Assembly (NCBI GenBank): GCA_965262705.1
Contig: OZ253556.1
Location: 620,001-684,000, forward strand
DNA from: UJ101 sp965262705
Lineage (GTDB): Bacteria; Bacteroidota; Bacteroidia; Flavobacteriales; UJ101
Direction of reading: 5' to 3'
Length of the DNA stretch: 64,000 nt
This document shows, piece by piece, positions 17,605-27,169 of this stretch (position 1 is its first letter; each line of letters opens with the position of its first letter). The notes under the pieces were generated by a model. It did no database searches and was not told the origin of the DNA. It worked only from the letters and a program-made list of their open reading frames with translations. Position numbers and translations under genes: made by a program.

Positions 17605-19776
17605 ATGACTCAAAAAAAATATAGAAGAGTATATAAAAATAAACCCCCATCTTGCAAACAACGGCTCGCTCTTAGAAACAGTGTACTTAGGCTGTTTGTA
17701 AAGAAAAGAGAGGTTTCGATGAATTTAAAACAGGTGGCTTCTGCTTTGAGTAAATCAACGCACAAAGGAAAGGATGAATTGATGAAAGAAATGAAAAAGC
17801 TGCATGCGGATGGAAAGTTAAAAGAGGTTTCAAAAGGAAAATATAGGGTGGTAAAATCAGTGCCCGTAGAGGGCATAATTAGTTTTACATCCTCGCGGGC
17901 AGCTTATGTAAATGTTGAAGGCGAGGAAGAGGATATTTATATAGCCAGGGGAAAAACAGCAAATGCTTTAAACGGGGACAGGGTTTCATTATATATTTAT
18001 GCCGGGCGTAAAAACAAAAAATTACAAGGAGAAGTCCTGGAAGTACTCATGCGAAAGCGCAGGCATTTTGTAGGAATTTGGCAGTATAACGAGGAAGCTG
18101 AATACGGTTTTGTCATAACAGATAAAAATCAGTCGCATGTAGATTTATATATTTCTAAAGAGAATATAAAAGGGGCAAAAAAAGGGGAAAAAGTAATTGC
18201 TGTAATTACTAACTGGCCTTCAGAGGTACAAAAACCCTTTGGAAAAATTATAGCGGTACTTGGCCCGCCGGGTGAGCATGAAGTTGAGATTCATTCTATT
18301 TTGGCAGATTATAATCTACCCTATGCGTTTCCAAAAGAAGTAGAAAAAGAGGCAAATAATATTCCTGTTGAAATCCAATCAGAAGAAGTTAATCGGCGGC
18401 GTGATATGCGTTCTATCCCGACATTTACTATTGACCCCACGGATGCGAAAGATTTTGATGACGCACTCTCTTTTAAACCCTTAGAAAACGGCAATGTAGA
18501 AGTAGGGGTACATATTGCCGATGTATCCCATTATATACAGCCCGAAACGCTCTTAAACCAGGAGGCTTACCGTCGTGCTACGTCTATTTATCTTGTGGAT
18601 AGGGTGGTGCCTATGCTTCCAGAAATTTTATCAAATAATATTTGTTCGCTTCGCCCAAATGAAGAAAAACTCACCTTTTCCGCTTGTTTTGAAATCAACC
18701 CTCAAGGGCAAATTGTAAAGCAATGGCTGGGGAAAACGATTATTCTATCTGACCGTCGTTTTACGTATGAAGAGGTGCAGCAAATTATAGAAAAAGGGGA
18801 GGGAGCGTTTAAAGAAGAAATTTTGAGTTTAAATAAACTGGCAAAAATTTTACGAAAAAAAAGAATACAGTCCGGTACGATTGGCTTTGATAAAATTGAG
18901 TTAAAATTCAGGTTAGACGAAAATGCCGACCCTGTCGGTGTTTACATTAAGCAAAGCAAAGATGCACATAAATTAATTGAAGAGTTTATGTTGCTTGCCA
19001 ATCGTAAAGTATCAGAATTTATAAGCCTTAAGAAGAACGGAAAGCCTACAGGAAATACTTTTATTTATCGCATTCATGATGAACCAGACCCGGAAAAGCT
19101 ACGTACATTAAAAACTTTTATTCATCAATTTGGTTATAATTTAGATCTGACCGATAGAAAAACTACCATGCAGTCTATGAATACATTATTAACTAAAGTA
19201 AAAGGAAAACCAGAAGCAAACATGATTGAAACCTTAGCTATGCGCACCATGTGTAAAGCTAAATATTCTACGAATAATATCGGTCATTACGGGTTAAATT
19301 TTAATTATTATTCTCATTTTACTTCCCCGATTCGCCGCTATCCTGATATTATTGCACATCGTTTATTAGGACATTATTTAAACGGGAGCAAATCACCCGA
19401 TAAGGCAACATATGAAAAAGATTGTGTACATTGCTCCAATCAGGAAATTCTATCCATCAATGCTGAACGTGATTCGGTTAAGTATATGCAGGCAAAATAT
19501 CTAACGCATCACGTGGGAGAGATTTACACCGGAATTATTTCGGGGGTAACCGAATGGGGAATTTATGTCGAGCTACTGGAATTTCTGTGTGAAGGAATGG
19601 TAAGCCTTAAAGATATAAAAGACGATTATTATCGGTTTGATGCAAAGAATTTTCAAGCCGTAGGACGTAGAACAGGAAAGCGTTACCGGCTGGGTGATAC
19701 GCTTACTATAAAAGTGAAACAAGTAAATTTAGAGCGGAAACAAATAGATTTTGAAATCACGCCTGATATAGCATAA
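17605..19776 (+). CDS. rnr: Ribonuclease R
   Basis: 723 residues. A 3'-5' exoribonuclease that degrades structured RNA. Order: N-terminal helix-turn-helix-like region (MNLKQVASALSKSTHKG), cold-shock domains, the RNB catalytic domain and a C-terminal S1 domain (VGEIYTGIISGVTEWGIYVEL). The RNB metal site IDPTDAKDFDDALSF has aspartates at 277, 283, 285 and 286. SPIRRYPDIIAHRLL is the conserved late RNB motif. Length is normal for Bacteroidota RNase R. A near-match promoter box, TATCTTTA, lies about 17 nt upstream of the start. Confidence 0.95.
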   Translation: MTQKKYRRVYKNKPPSCKQRLALRNSVLRLFVKKREVSMNLKQVASALSKSTHKGKDELMKEMKKLHADGKLKEVSKGKYRVVKSVPVEGIISFTSSRAAYVNVEGEEEDIYIARGKTANALNGDRVSLYIYAGRKNKKLQGEVLEVLMRKRRHFVGIWQYNEEAEYGFVITDKNQSHVDLYISKENIKGAKKGEKVIAVITNWPSEVQKPFGKIIAVLGPPGEHEVEIHSILADYNLPYAFPKEVEKEANNIPVEIQSEEVNRRRDMRSIPTFTIDPTDAKDFDDALSFKPLENGNVEVGVHIADVSHYIQPETLLNQEAYRRATSIYLVDRVVPMLPEILSNNICSLRPNEEKLTFSACFEINPQGQIVKQWLGKTIILSDRRFTYEEVQQIIEKGEGAFKEEILSLNKLAKILRKKRIQSGTIGFDKIELKFRLDENADPVGVYIKQSKDAHKLIEEFMLLANRKVSEFISLKKNGKPTGNTFIYRIHDEPDPEKLRTLKTFIHQFGYNLDLTDRKTTMQSMNTLLTKVKGKPEANMIETLAMRTMCKAKYSTNNIGHYGLNFNYYSHFTSPIRRYPDIIAHRLLGHYLNGSKSPDKATYEKDCVHCSNQEILSINAERDSVKYMQAKYLTHHVGEIYTGIISGVTEWGIYVELLEFLCEGMVSLKDIKDDYYRFDAKNFQAVGRRTGKRYRLGDTLTIKVKQVNLERKQIDFEITPDIA

Positions 19777-19781
19777 CTTTG
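19749..19781 (+). promoter_or_regulatory. Promoter inside the 3' end of rnr (TTTTG, 20 nt, TAACTTTG)
   Basis: TTTTG (19749-19753) and TAACTTTG (19774-19781) match the Bacteroidota -33 and -7 elements at the right spacing. The -7 box includes the TAA stop codon of rnr. It ends 11 nt before the next ATG. Confidence 0.55.
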
Positions 19782-19792
19782 CACCGAACATT

Positions 19793-20488
19793 ATGGAATT
19801 TTTAGAAATTATACTTTTGGCTTCATTATTAAGCCTTATTTTAAGTTTTGTATTGGTTGGGCCTGTTTTTTTTCTCATTATAGAAACGAGTATTACTCGG
19901 GGGGCGCGCGCGGCTTTAGCACTCGACCTGGGCGTTATAACGGCTGATTTTCTTTATATTTTTGTTTGTTCTTATGGGTCAAAAGAGGTCTCAAAATACT
20001 TAGCTGCACATCCGGAGTCGTTTACGATTGGCGGGTTGATTATGCTGGTCTTCGGCTTGTTTCAAATAATGGGAAAAGGAAATTTACACTTTAGAAGTGA
20101 AATTAATACCGGAAAGAACTACTTTAGTATGTTTTTTAAAGGATTCATTCTCAACTTTGTAAACATAGGTATTCTTATTTTTTGGTTAGTTACGGCCATT
20201 CTTGTCAATGCTAATTTTCATCATAATTTTTACAAGGTTGTCCTTTTCTTCTCCGTATTGCTGGGGGTATTTCTTGCCATTGATTTACTCAAAATCTTTT
20301 TGGCAAGAAAATTTAAAACCAGGTTGACAGATGCCATCATTTACAAACTCAAGAAAATAGTAGGCGCTATTCTTATTTTTGGAGGCGTTTATCTTATTAT
20401 TCGCGGGTTTGGTAGTTTTAATATTCAAAATGAAATAAAAAACCATCCTTTAGAGCGTATTGAAAAAATAAGAGCGCAAAGTCCGTAA
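19793..20488 (+). CDS. LysE family amino-acid exporter
   Basis: 231 residues with about six hydrophobic segments. The first contains LSFVLVGPVFFLIIETSITRGARAALALDLG, matching the conserved LysE/RhtB N-terminus (GP...LI...I..G...G...A.G). It probably exports amino acids or related small molecules; the substrate is unknown. The gene is 16 nt after rnr and appears to have its own promoter there. Confidence 0.88.
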   Translation: MEFLEIILLASLLSLILSFVLVGPVFFLIIETSITRGARAALALDLGVITADFLYIFVCSYGSKEVSKYLAAHPESFTIGGLIMLVFGLFQIMGKGNLHFRSEINTGKNYFSMFFKGFILNFVNIGILIFWLVTAILVNANFHHNFYKVVLFFSVLLGVFLAIDLLKIFLARKFKTRLTDAIIYKLKKIVGAILIFGGVYLIIRGFGSFNIQNEIKNHPLERIEKIRAQSP

Positions 20489-20512
20489 AGGGATTGCTGA
20501 AAAAAATACACT

Positions 20513-20559
20513 ATTAACTGCAAGTCAGCGTAAGCTAAAGTGCTTTTTGCAACGGTCTC
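20513..20559. repeat. Partial short-form GAGACC unit
   Basis: Contains AACTGCAAGTCAGCGTAAGC (the inverted short-form core) and then TGCTTTTTGCAACGGTCTC. The left terminus is missing. Confidence 0.6.
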
Positions 20560-20596
20560 GACTTTTTATCTATTCTGTAAAGGGCTCAAATAAATT

Positions 20597-21340
20597 ATGA
20601 AGATTATAGCAATGATACCGGCGCGCTACGGCGCCACTCGTTTTCCAGGAAAGTTAATGGCTGATTTGGCAGGAAAGCCGGTTATTGTTCGTACGTATGA
20701 AGCCGCTATGGATACACAGCTTTTTGAGGAGGTTTACGTAGTAACCGATAGTGAAATAATTAAAAATGAGATAGAAAAATACGGCGGGAAAAGTCTGCTA
20801 AGTCAAAAAAAGCACGAATGCGGTAGTGACCGAATCGCTGAGGCCGTCGAGAATATGCCGGTAGATATTATAGTGAATATTCAGGGCGATGAGCCTTTTG
20901 TAAAAAGGGAATCTTTAGAAAAACTACTCACCGTTTTTAAGGGAGAAGATGCTGCTTCTATTGATTTGGCGTCTTTAATGCACGAAACAAAAGACTGGAA
21001 AGATATGATCGACCCAAATTACGTAAAGGTTATCGTAGATCAAAAGAATTTTGCGCTGTATTTTTCTCGTTTACCCATTCCTTATCCCAGTGATAAAACA
21101 GCTGCAACGCGTTATTTTAAACACATCGGGATTTATGCTTTCAAGAAGCAAGCTATCCTAGATTTTTATCACTTGCCTATTGGAATGCTCGAGGCTGCTG
21201 AAAAGATTGAATGTATTCGTTATTTAGAATATGGGAAAAAAATAAAAATGATAGAAACATCTTTTATGGGCATACAAATTGATACTCCTCAGGATTTAAA
21301 AAAAGCCAATACTTTCTTTGCATTAAAAAAGGGTAAATAA
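20597..21340 (+). CDS. kdsB: 3-deoxy-manno-octulosonate cytidylyltransferase
   Basis: 247 residues. Activates Kdo as CMP-Kdo for the LPS inner core, in the cytoplasm. The N-terminal IPARYGATRFPGKLMADL is the nucleotide-binding motif, followed by VYVVTDSEII, the ECGSDRIAEAV signature and VNIQGDEPFV. Length matches the family. Together with lptB it shows an LPS-producing, double-membrane organism. Confidence 0.96.
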   Translation: MKIIAMIPARYGATRFPGKLMADLAGKPVIVRTYEAAMDTQLFEEVYVVTDSEIIKNEIEKYGGKSLLSQKKHECGSDRIAEAVENMPVDIIVNIQGDEPFVKRESLEKLLTVFKGEDAASIDLASLMHETKDWKDMIDPNYVKVIVDQKNFALYFSRLPIPYPSDKTAATRYFKHIGIYAFKKQAILDFYHLPIGMLEAAEKIECIRYLEYGKKIKMIETSFMGIQIDTPQDLKKANTFFALKKGK

Positions 21341-21369
21341 AATCAGACCGTTGCAGCGTAAATAAAAAA

Positions 21370-22254
21370 TCAGGTACTATATTTCTTAGGGGTCATATTA
21401 TATTTTTTCTTAAAGGCGCTGATAAAATGGCTGGGATTGTCATAACCGATTTTATAGGCTACCTCTTGTACACTCATTTTATCTTGTCGCAGCATTTTTT
21501 TACTTTTCTCTAATTTATAATTTAAAAGATAAGCAAAGGGCGTTGCGCCATAAATTTTTTTAAATCCTTGTTTTAGTTTATACTCGCTTAGATCCACTTG
21601 TTCTGACAGCGTTTTTATTTGTGGAGGCTCTTCCATATTTTCTATCAAAATATCTTTTGCCTGCTTAATTTTCAATACGGCTTTTTCATTATTCAAAAAA
21701 GGACATTGCATTCGCGGCGGCTGCTCTGGTTCGCAAAAAAAGTTTACCAAAAGCTCCGTCATTTTAGCCTGATAAAAGACAGATTTAAAATTTTCGTTTA
21801 ATTGATACCTCTCGCAATCTTCAAGTATAGCGCGCAAATTATCTGTAATAGGAAATTCTTTGTAAAATTTATTTGCAATATTCTCATTATTTAAGAATAA
21901 AATTTCCTGTCCGGTTTTAATAAAAATAGAATGAAAAAAATCAACCGTAGTCAACCAGATAAAAACTTTTGACTTTTCACTGATATTCAAATTTATAGGT
22001 AATTCATTTACAGGATGATACAGCAAAAAAGATTTGTTGTGGGTCAGCGGGATTTGATAATTTCCTTTATCGAAATTGAGCTTCAAATTTCCCTGTGTGC
22101 AAAAGTAAAACTGGATATATCTTCTCCGCATGGACTTATGAATATTTTCCGTAATAATGGTAGGATTATGAATAAATATAAAATAAGCCTCATCATTTAC
22201 TTTAGTTTCTTCAATTTTACTTTTAAAGGTATTTATTTCAGAATTTAGAATCAT
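21370..22254 (-). CDS. AraC family transcriptional regulator
   Basis: 294 residues. The C-terminal 100 residues hold two helix-turn-helix motifs: IKTLSEQVDLSEYKLKQGFK with KIYGATPFAYLLNYKLEKSK, and MSVQEVAYKIGYDNPSHFIS with AFKKKYNMTPKKY, the AraC signature. The N-terminal part is probably a ligand-sensing domain but is not recognised. It is convergent with kdsB and divergent from hemA, which suggests but does not prove a regulatory link with the haem genes. Confidence 0.92.
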   Translation of the reverse strand: MILNSEINTFKSKIEETKVNDEAYFIFIHNPTIITENIHKSMRRRYIQFYFCTQGNLKLNFDKGNYQIPLTHNKSFLLYHPVNELPINLNISEKSKVFIWLTTVDFFHSIFIKTGQEILFLNNENIANKFYKEFPITDNLRAILEDCERYQLNENFKSVFYQAKMTELLVNFFCEPEQPPRMQCPFLNNEKAVLKIKQAKDILIENMEEPPQIKTLSEQVDLSEYKLKQGFKKIYGATPFAYLLNYKLEKSKKMLRQDKMSVQEVAYKIGYDNPSHFISAFKKKYNMTPKKYST

Positions 22255-22305
22255 TTTAAATAGAAGTTTTAATTTTTAAATAAATGATATAAAAATATTT
22301 AAGCA

Positions 22306-22313
22306 CAAAAATA
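22306..22313 (-). promoter_or_regulatory. Bacteroidota -7 box TATTTTTG for the AraC gene
   Basis: Matches TAnnTTTG on the minus strand, 51 nt before the AraC start codon. Confidence 0.35.
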
Positions 22314-22394
22314 CGAAAAAAAACTTTAACAAAAATAATTAATTTTTAGCGTTATTTTTTATTAAAAGCGTTATTTTTTATTCCTTACCTGAAA

Positions 22395-22402
22395 TACCTT
22401 TG
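22395..22402 (+). promoter_or_regulatory. Bacteroidota -7 box TACCTTTG for hemA-hemC
   Basis: Matches TAnnTTTG, 31 nt before the hemA ATG. It is the only candidate promoter seen for the two-gene unit. Confidence 0.5.
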
Positions 22403-22433
22403 TCATCTGTATGATAAGCGGACGAAACCTCCA

Positions 22434-23675
22434 ATGAACGAATATAATTTATGCACTGAAAAACACTTTTTTTCCATAGGAATCTCCTATAAAAAAGCAG
22501 ATGCTAACCTAAGAGGAAAGTATGCTTTTTTACCTGAATCTGTACCCGCATTAATAAAAAAGGCACGGCAAAATGAAATAAAGCATTTTTTTGCGGTTTC
22601 GACCTGTAATCGAACTGAACTTTATGCTTTTGCCAGTCATGAAACGGATATCGTGAAATTATGGTGCCAATTTGCAGGTGGTGATGAGGTAGAAATTCGC
22701 GCTATTCTTTCAATTAAAAAAGATTTTGAAGCAGTCTCTCATTTATTTAGAGTGGGGGCAGGCTTAGAAAGTCAGATTATCGGTGATTTTGAAATTATCG
22801 GGCAGATAAAAATATGGTTTAACCGATTTAAAAAACAAAGTACAACCAATGCTTTTTTAGAACGTTTAGTGAATACTACAATTCAGATTAGTAAAAAAAT
22901 AAAGCATAATACCACTTTAAGTTCAGGCTCAACATCGGTTTCCTATGCCGCAGTCCATTATATTTTAACGCGGGTTAAAAATCCTTCTTCAAAAAAGATA
23001 ATTCTATTGGGTACAGGAAAAATAGGGCGAAATACCTGCGAAAATCTATTAAAACATACCGGTCATAATCAAATAACATTAATTAATCGCACGCGGCAAA
23101 GTGCGGAAAATTTCGCACATAAATTTGAAGTAAAACTTAAAGATTATAAAGAACTGGAAAAAGAGGTGAACCATTCAGATATTCTAATTGTAGCAACCGG
23201 TGCAATACATCCGACCTTGAAAAAAGAGCATATTAAAACAAATAATCCGTTATTAATCATTGATTTATCTGTTCCGTCTAATGTTGAACCTTCTTTAAAA
23301 GATCTTTCAAATATAACCGTGCTAAGTGTAGATAAACTATCCATGATCATTAACCAAAATATTAAAAATAGAAATGAGCAAATTCCCTTAGCGGAACGAA
23401 TTATAGAAACTGTCGGTAAAGATTTTAAGGATTGGTTAGAGACCCGAAAATTTGTTCCGTATCTACAAGCTTTTAGAAAACGCTTAGAGAATATTAATGA
23501 TATAGCTCATCATTCATTAAAGAAAAAAAATAATTCAGAGGAGAAAAAAGAAGTTTTAGCCGAAAAAGTAATTCAAAAACTAACCGATCATCTCGCTACT
23601 TATCTTCTTAAAAATAAAGAAAATGCAGAAGAAGCTATGGAAACTATCAATAAAGTATTCAAAGTAACTCAATAA
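22434..23675 (+). CDS. hemA: Glutamyl-tRNA reductase
   Basis: 413 residues. Reduces glutamyl-tRNA to glutamate-1-semialdehyde, the first committed step of C5 haem synthesis. The catalytic cysteine is in VSTCNRTELYA (Cys58), and GAGLESQIIGDFEIIGQIK is the tRNA-binding signature. The NADPH site is IILLGTGKIGRNTCENLL. The C-terminal helical dimerisation region is present. The stop codon directly abuts the hemC ATG, so the pair is co-translated. Confidence 0.95.
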   Translation: MNEYNLCTEKHFFSIGISYKKADANLRGKYAFLPESVPALIKKARQNEIKHFFAVSTCNRTELYAFASHETDIVKLWCQFAGGDEVEIRAILSIKKDFEAVSHLFRVGAGLESQIIGDFEIIGQIKIWFNRFKKQSTTNAFLERLVNTTIQISKKIKHNTTLSSGSTSVSYAAVHYILTRVKNPSSKKIILLGTGKIGRNTCENLLKHTGHNQITLINRTRQSAENFAHKFEVKLKDYKELEKEVNHSDILIVATGAIHPTLKKEHIKTNNPLLIIDLSVPSNVEPSLKDLSNITVLSVDKLSMIINQNIKNRNEQIPLAERIIETVGKDFKDWLETRKFVPYLQAFRKRLENINDIAHHSLKKKNNSEEKKEVLAEKVIQKLTDHLATYLLKNKENAEEAMETINKVFKVTQ

Positions 23676-24614
23676 ATGGATACGATAAGAATTGGTACCC
23701 GCGTCAGTAAACTGGCAATGCACCAGGCACAAATCATTCAAGAGCAAATGGAAGTATTCGGTCATTCTACTCAAATGGTTCCTATAAAGTCTGAAGGGGA
23801 CTTAGAACTAAAAAAACCCTTATATTCAATGGGAATAATAGGCATCTTTACTAAAGCTTTAGATATGGCGTTGCTAGAAAAAAAAATTGATTTAGCCGTT
23901 CATTCTTTAAAAGATGTCCCAACCATACTGCCTGAAGGGATTCAACATGGCGCTTTTTTAGCTCGTGATAGTCATCAGGATATTCTAGTATATAAAGGAA
24001 ATGGCCATTTTCTAAAAAATCGTAACTCGACTGCTGTCATTGCAACGAGCAGCTTAAGAAGAAAAGCTGCTTGGCTGAATCGTTTTCCCCATCATAAAAT
24101 AGAAAACATGCGGGGTAATATTCATTCCCGGCTTAAAAAATTGCAGGAAAGTGATTACGATGGAAGCATCTTTGCAAAAGCCGGGTTAGAAAGAATTAAT
24201 TTATTAAAAGAATTACCGCAAATGGGGCTTAATTACTGCCTTTTAGACTGGATGATTCCTGCCCCTGCACAAGGAATTATAGCCGTTACCTGCCTTTCGA
24301 AGCGAGAAGATATAATCAATAAGATTCAACCCATAAATTCAAGAACATCAGAAATAGAAGCCACAGTTGAAAGAGATTTTTTAAGTACATTAGAAGGCGG
24401 GTGTACAGCACCCATCGGGGCAAAAGCTACCCTTACGGGCGATACCATTACTTTGAAAACAGGTCTTTACTCACTGGATGGAAGGGAGTGTAAAAAGCAA
24501 ATTATACGCTGTAAAACGGATGATTATCAAGTTTTCGGCAAGCAGGCGGGTATGGATTGCCTTAAAGCCGGTGGGGAATCCATTATGGAGGATATCAGAA
24601 GTGTATTAAAATAA
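23676..24614 (+). CDS. hemC: Hydroxymethylbilane synthase (porphobilinogen deaminase)
   Basis: 312 residues. Polymerises four porphobilinogens to hydroxymethylbilane. Visible are IRIGTRVSKLAMHQAQ, HSLKDVPT, ATSSLRRKAAW and MRGNIHSRLKKL. Cys243 in LEGGCTAPIGA carries the dipyrromethane cofactor. It follows hemA with no gap. Other haem genes (hemB, hemD, hemE) are not in this window. Confidence 0.96.
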   Translation: MDTIRIGTRVSKLAMHQAQIIQEQMEVFGHSTQMVPIKSEGDLELKKPLYSMGIIGIFTKALDMALLEKKIDLAVHSLKDVPTILPEGIQHGAFLARDSHQDILVYKGNGHFLKNRNSTAVIATSSLRRKAAWLNRFPHHKIENMRGNIHSRLKKLQESDYDGSIFAKAGLERINLLKELPQMGLNYCLLDWMIPAPAQGIIAVTCLSKREDIINKIQPINSRTSEIEATVERDFLSTLEGGCTAPIGAKATLTGDTITLKTGLYSLDGRECKKQIIRCKTDDYQVFGKQAGMDCLKAGGESIMEDIRSVLK

Positions 24615-24618
24615 CGAG

Positions 24619-24745
24619 ACCTTTAGCTCTGCTGACTTGCAGTTGCGTAATACAAAAATATAGTAAAACATTAAAGCATTTAATTGGCACTAACTTTAGC
24701 TCACGTTGACTTGTAATTACTAAAGTACTTTTTGAAACGGTTTCT
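24619..24745. repeat. Two decayed short-form GAGACC units after hemC
   Basis: First GAGACCTTTAGCTCTGCTGAC ending in GCGTAATACAAAAATA, then TAGCTCACGTTGACTTG followed by AAAGTACTTTTTGAAACGG. Flanking sequence is AT-rich with no gene. Confidence 0.55.
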
Positions 24746-24798
24746 TCTTTTAATTATTAAAATGCAAATTTAATAAAATATTTGAATTATTTAATAAT

Positions 24799-24981
24799 GA
24801 GACCGTTGCAGAATATATAAAAAAGTATGGAAAAGAAAGCATTTAACTTCAAACGGCGTATTTCTCAAAAAATAAGATCCTCCACACCCAAAAGGTTGCT
24901 CTGGTATCTCGCTTTGCTGACTTCTAGAATTTTCTTAGAGCACTTCTTTTTACAAATCAAAGTGCTTTTTGAAAAGGTCTC
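24799..24981. repeat. MITE-like GAGACC element, diverged right half
   Basis: 183 bp, GAGACCGTTGCAGAA to TTTTTGAAAAGGTCTC. The left half matches the family; the right half has picked up TTGCTGACTTCTAGAATTTT. No target duplication is evident. Confidence 0.8.
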
Positions 24982-24986
24982 CGTAT

Positions 24987-25436
24987 TTAACTCGTTATAA
25001 ATTCTTTTATAACCTTTTCTACATTAATGGGCAAGTCAGCAGGAATTATTTCAAAATGTTTTATGCCCATATTTTTCAGCCAGTTTCCCCAATATTCTTT
25101 AATAATGTCTTCGCCGTAAGGATTTTTTTTGTCGTAATTCACGATACCAATAACCAATACCTCCAAATCATTTAATTTGTCATTTGCTGAAATAAAGCCA
25201 TACCCCTTTTTTTTCATAATATTTTTCCAATCGTTTCCATTTATTTTGGAGGGTATTCGCGTGAGGTAAGTAGTCTTATTTCCTTCTTTCCGGACGTTAT
25301 TTTTATGATAGAGATATCCGTCTGTCAGGATGATAAGGATATTACGATTACAATCTTTTATAAAGTAGTTTTTAACCTTATTTTTAAAAAAACGCCAAGT
25401 ATCTGAGCCGATATAATTATGTTGCTTTTGAGCCAA
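24987..25436 (-). CDS. VWA-like hypothetical protein, probably 5'-truncated
   Basis: 149 residues from a TTG. NILIILTDGYLYHKNN resembles a central strand of a von Willebrand A-like fold, and LEVLVIGIVNYD and WGNWLKNMGIKHFEIIPADL could be the later strands. No N-terminal MIDAS motif (DxSxS) is seen. The same frame continues upstream to about 25508 with protein-like sequence (ERYQQSISIFSHWPIRKSYN) and no start codon, overlapping the dprA stop. So the gene has probably lost its 5' part where the DprA cluster joins it. Function unknown. Confidence 0.55.
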   Translation of the reverse strand: MAQKQHNYIGSDTWRFFKNKVKNYFIKDCNRNILIILTDGYLYHKNNVRKEGNKTTYLTRIPSKINGNDWKNIMKKKGYGFISANDKLNDLEVLVIGIVNYDKKNPYGEDIIKEYWGNWLKNMGIKHFEIIPADLPINVEKVIKEFITS

Positions 25437-25504
25437 GTTATAACTTTTTCTAATAGGCCAATGGCTAAAAATAGAAATACTTTGCTGATATCTCTCAATA
25501 TTAA

Positions 25505-26443
25505 TTAATCAAATAAACCTTTTTGAAATTCATGCCTATTCGTTTTAATTTTGGGCTTACTAGTTATTATTTTTCTAACCTTTGAAACCAAATTATCTTG
25601 ATTTATAATTGTTATTTCTGGTTCCTCTTTTATATATTGTCTGTTTAGAGCATATTTTGGATTATCTTTATCGAAATTAGCATTATAAATAATAGCTCTT
25701 GGAATAGAGTATTTTTTAGCTGCTTCCATTGCATATCTAGAACCACTATCCTTGCCGCCTTTTGCATAACTTGCAGATAAAATAATACCATCACTAAATA
25801 GAGCTTGTAATCTATCTCTATCTATATACCTCTTGGCGAAGTCATACCTACTATGATTATTAAATGTGAATTTTTCATAATACTCTGTTATCAATAAACC
25901 ATCATTTTCAACTATTTCGTTTGCCAATTTTTTATTTGATGCTGGCAAAATATCATCCAAAGAACTTGGAAGAATCGCTATTGTCTTTCCGTGTGAATCT
26001 AGTGCCTGTTGGTGCGCGATTGAATCGCACCCCAAGGCTAATCCACTAACAATTGTAGCTCCATTTTTTATCAATTCTGCGACAACTTTTTTTTCTATTA
26101 TTTCAGTATGTTTATCTGGGTCTCGTAATCCAATAACGGCAATATTCTTATTGTTTTCTTTCAATAGGCTTAAATTACCACGATAAAATAGAGCGACTGG
26201 CTGATCTGTTTCTGGCACTTTTCCTCTTAACCATGGGAAATCTTCGTCACCAATAGCAACAATTCCATCAATATATTCTTCTAATTGTAAAATTTTTTGC
26301 GTTATATTTTTTTTCTTACTTTCAAATTCTTCTAGTGAATTGAAAAAACCACTTTCTTTAAACCTTTTAATAAGCGTAGCAGGTCCTATACGTTTATAAA
26401 TTTTAGCAGTTAAGATATTGATTGCATTTTCCGAATATTTCAT
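25505..26443 (-). CDS. DprA/Smf-like (SLOG superfamily) protein
   Basis: 312 residues. The N-terminal helical region (ENAINILTAKIYKRIGPATL) resembles the helix-hairpin-helix/SAM-like start of DprA. The Rossmann-like core has IAVIGLRDPDKH, GATIVSGLALGCDSIAHQQA, TIAILPSSLDDILPASNKKL and LLITEYY, all standard DprA positions. The C-terminal winged helix of housekeeping DprA is not recognisable. Known DprA loads RecA on incoming single-stranded DNA. Here, in a cluster with a phosphoribosyltransferase and a HAD hydrolase, a sensor or conflict role is possible (inference). It is the third gene of the cluster and has AT-rich, non-core-like codon use. Confidence 0.85.
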   Translation of the reverse strand: MKYSENAINILTAKIYKRIGPATLIKRFKESGFFNSLEEFESKKKNITQKILQLEEYIDGIVAIGDEDFPWLRGKVPETDQPVALFYRGNLSLLKENNKNIAVIGLRDPDKHTEIIEKKVVAELIKNGATIVSGLALGCDSIAHQQALDSHGKTIAILPSSLDDILPASNKKLANEIVENDGLLITEYYEKFTFNNHSRYDFAKRYIDRDRLQALFSDGIILSASYAKGGKDSGSRYAMEAAKKYSIPRAIIYNANFDKDNPKYALNRQYIKEEPEITIINQDNLVSKVRKIITSKPKIKTNRHEFQKGLFD

Positions 26444-26482
26444 ATTTTTTATTTTAAATCATAAAGATACATTATATATTAG

Positions 26483-27169
26483 CTAGAATAAATTGTAAGC
26501 AAAAACTGCATAAAAATAAACAGATTTTGCACCTTTGTCTAGTAATGCTTGGATTGCATCTTCGGCTACATACTTTCTTTTAGTGTATACATCATCAATT
26601 AACAAAATGTTTTTGTTCTTAACATTATCTGATATATCACAGGTTTCACATGTTATACCTGGATAAGGGGCTTTAAGTTTATCATCTAATTTACAATGAT
26701 TTCGCCTTCTATGGGTTGTAGCTGTATCTATATTCCGAACAATGTAATCACAGCCATCAATAAAAAAATTATCTAGTCTCTTTACTACCTTTTGAACGGT
26801 TTTTGAAAATAACAATTGTTCCTCTTTATAAGAAGATTTCCTTTCAGCTCTAGGAACTACACAAGCAGTTAAGGGTTTTATTTCTTCTTCAAGAATAAGT
26901 TTCTCATTAAGTGTATAATAAATTTTGGGTAAATCTTGTGATAAGAGTTTTTCCAACTTCTTAACTGCACAATTTAACTCAGATTCGGACATTCTTAAAT
27001 CATCATTTTTTATTATGTTAATATAATAACTTTGATTATGATCTCTCATACGATGGTAATCTTTACTATAGAAAGCTGTAATATCTACATTTAAATAACG
27101 GTCTTGTTTTTTAATTATAAAGGAATTCTCACATATTTTTTGCATCTTTTTAAAAATTATTTTTAACAT
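26483..27169 (-). CDS. ComF-like phosphoribosyltransferase
   Basis: 228 residues. The PRPP-binding loop is NILLIDDVYTKRKYVAEDAI, in the family position near the C-terminus, with IVRNIDTATTHRRRNH before it, as in ComF-type proteins. A GITCETCDISD pair of cysteines might bind metal. The start could be the first Met at 27169, overlapping the HAD gene by 20 bp, or MQKICENS at 27145. It is the middle gene of the HAD-PRTase-DprA cluster. The substrate is unknown; linkage to both neighbours suggests a shared nucleotide-related job. Confidence 0.8.
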   Translation of the reverse strand: MLKIIFKKMQKICENSFIIKKQDRYLNVDITAFYSKDYHRMRDHNQSYYINIIKNDDLRMSESELNCAVKKLEKLLSQDLPKIYYTLNEKLILEEEIKPLTACVVPRAERKSSYKEEQLLFSKTVQKVVKRLDNFFIDGCDYIVRNIDTATTHRRRNHCKLDDKLKAPYPGITCETCDISDNVKNKNILLIDDVYTKRKYVAEDAIQALLDKGAKSVYFYAVFAYNLF

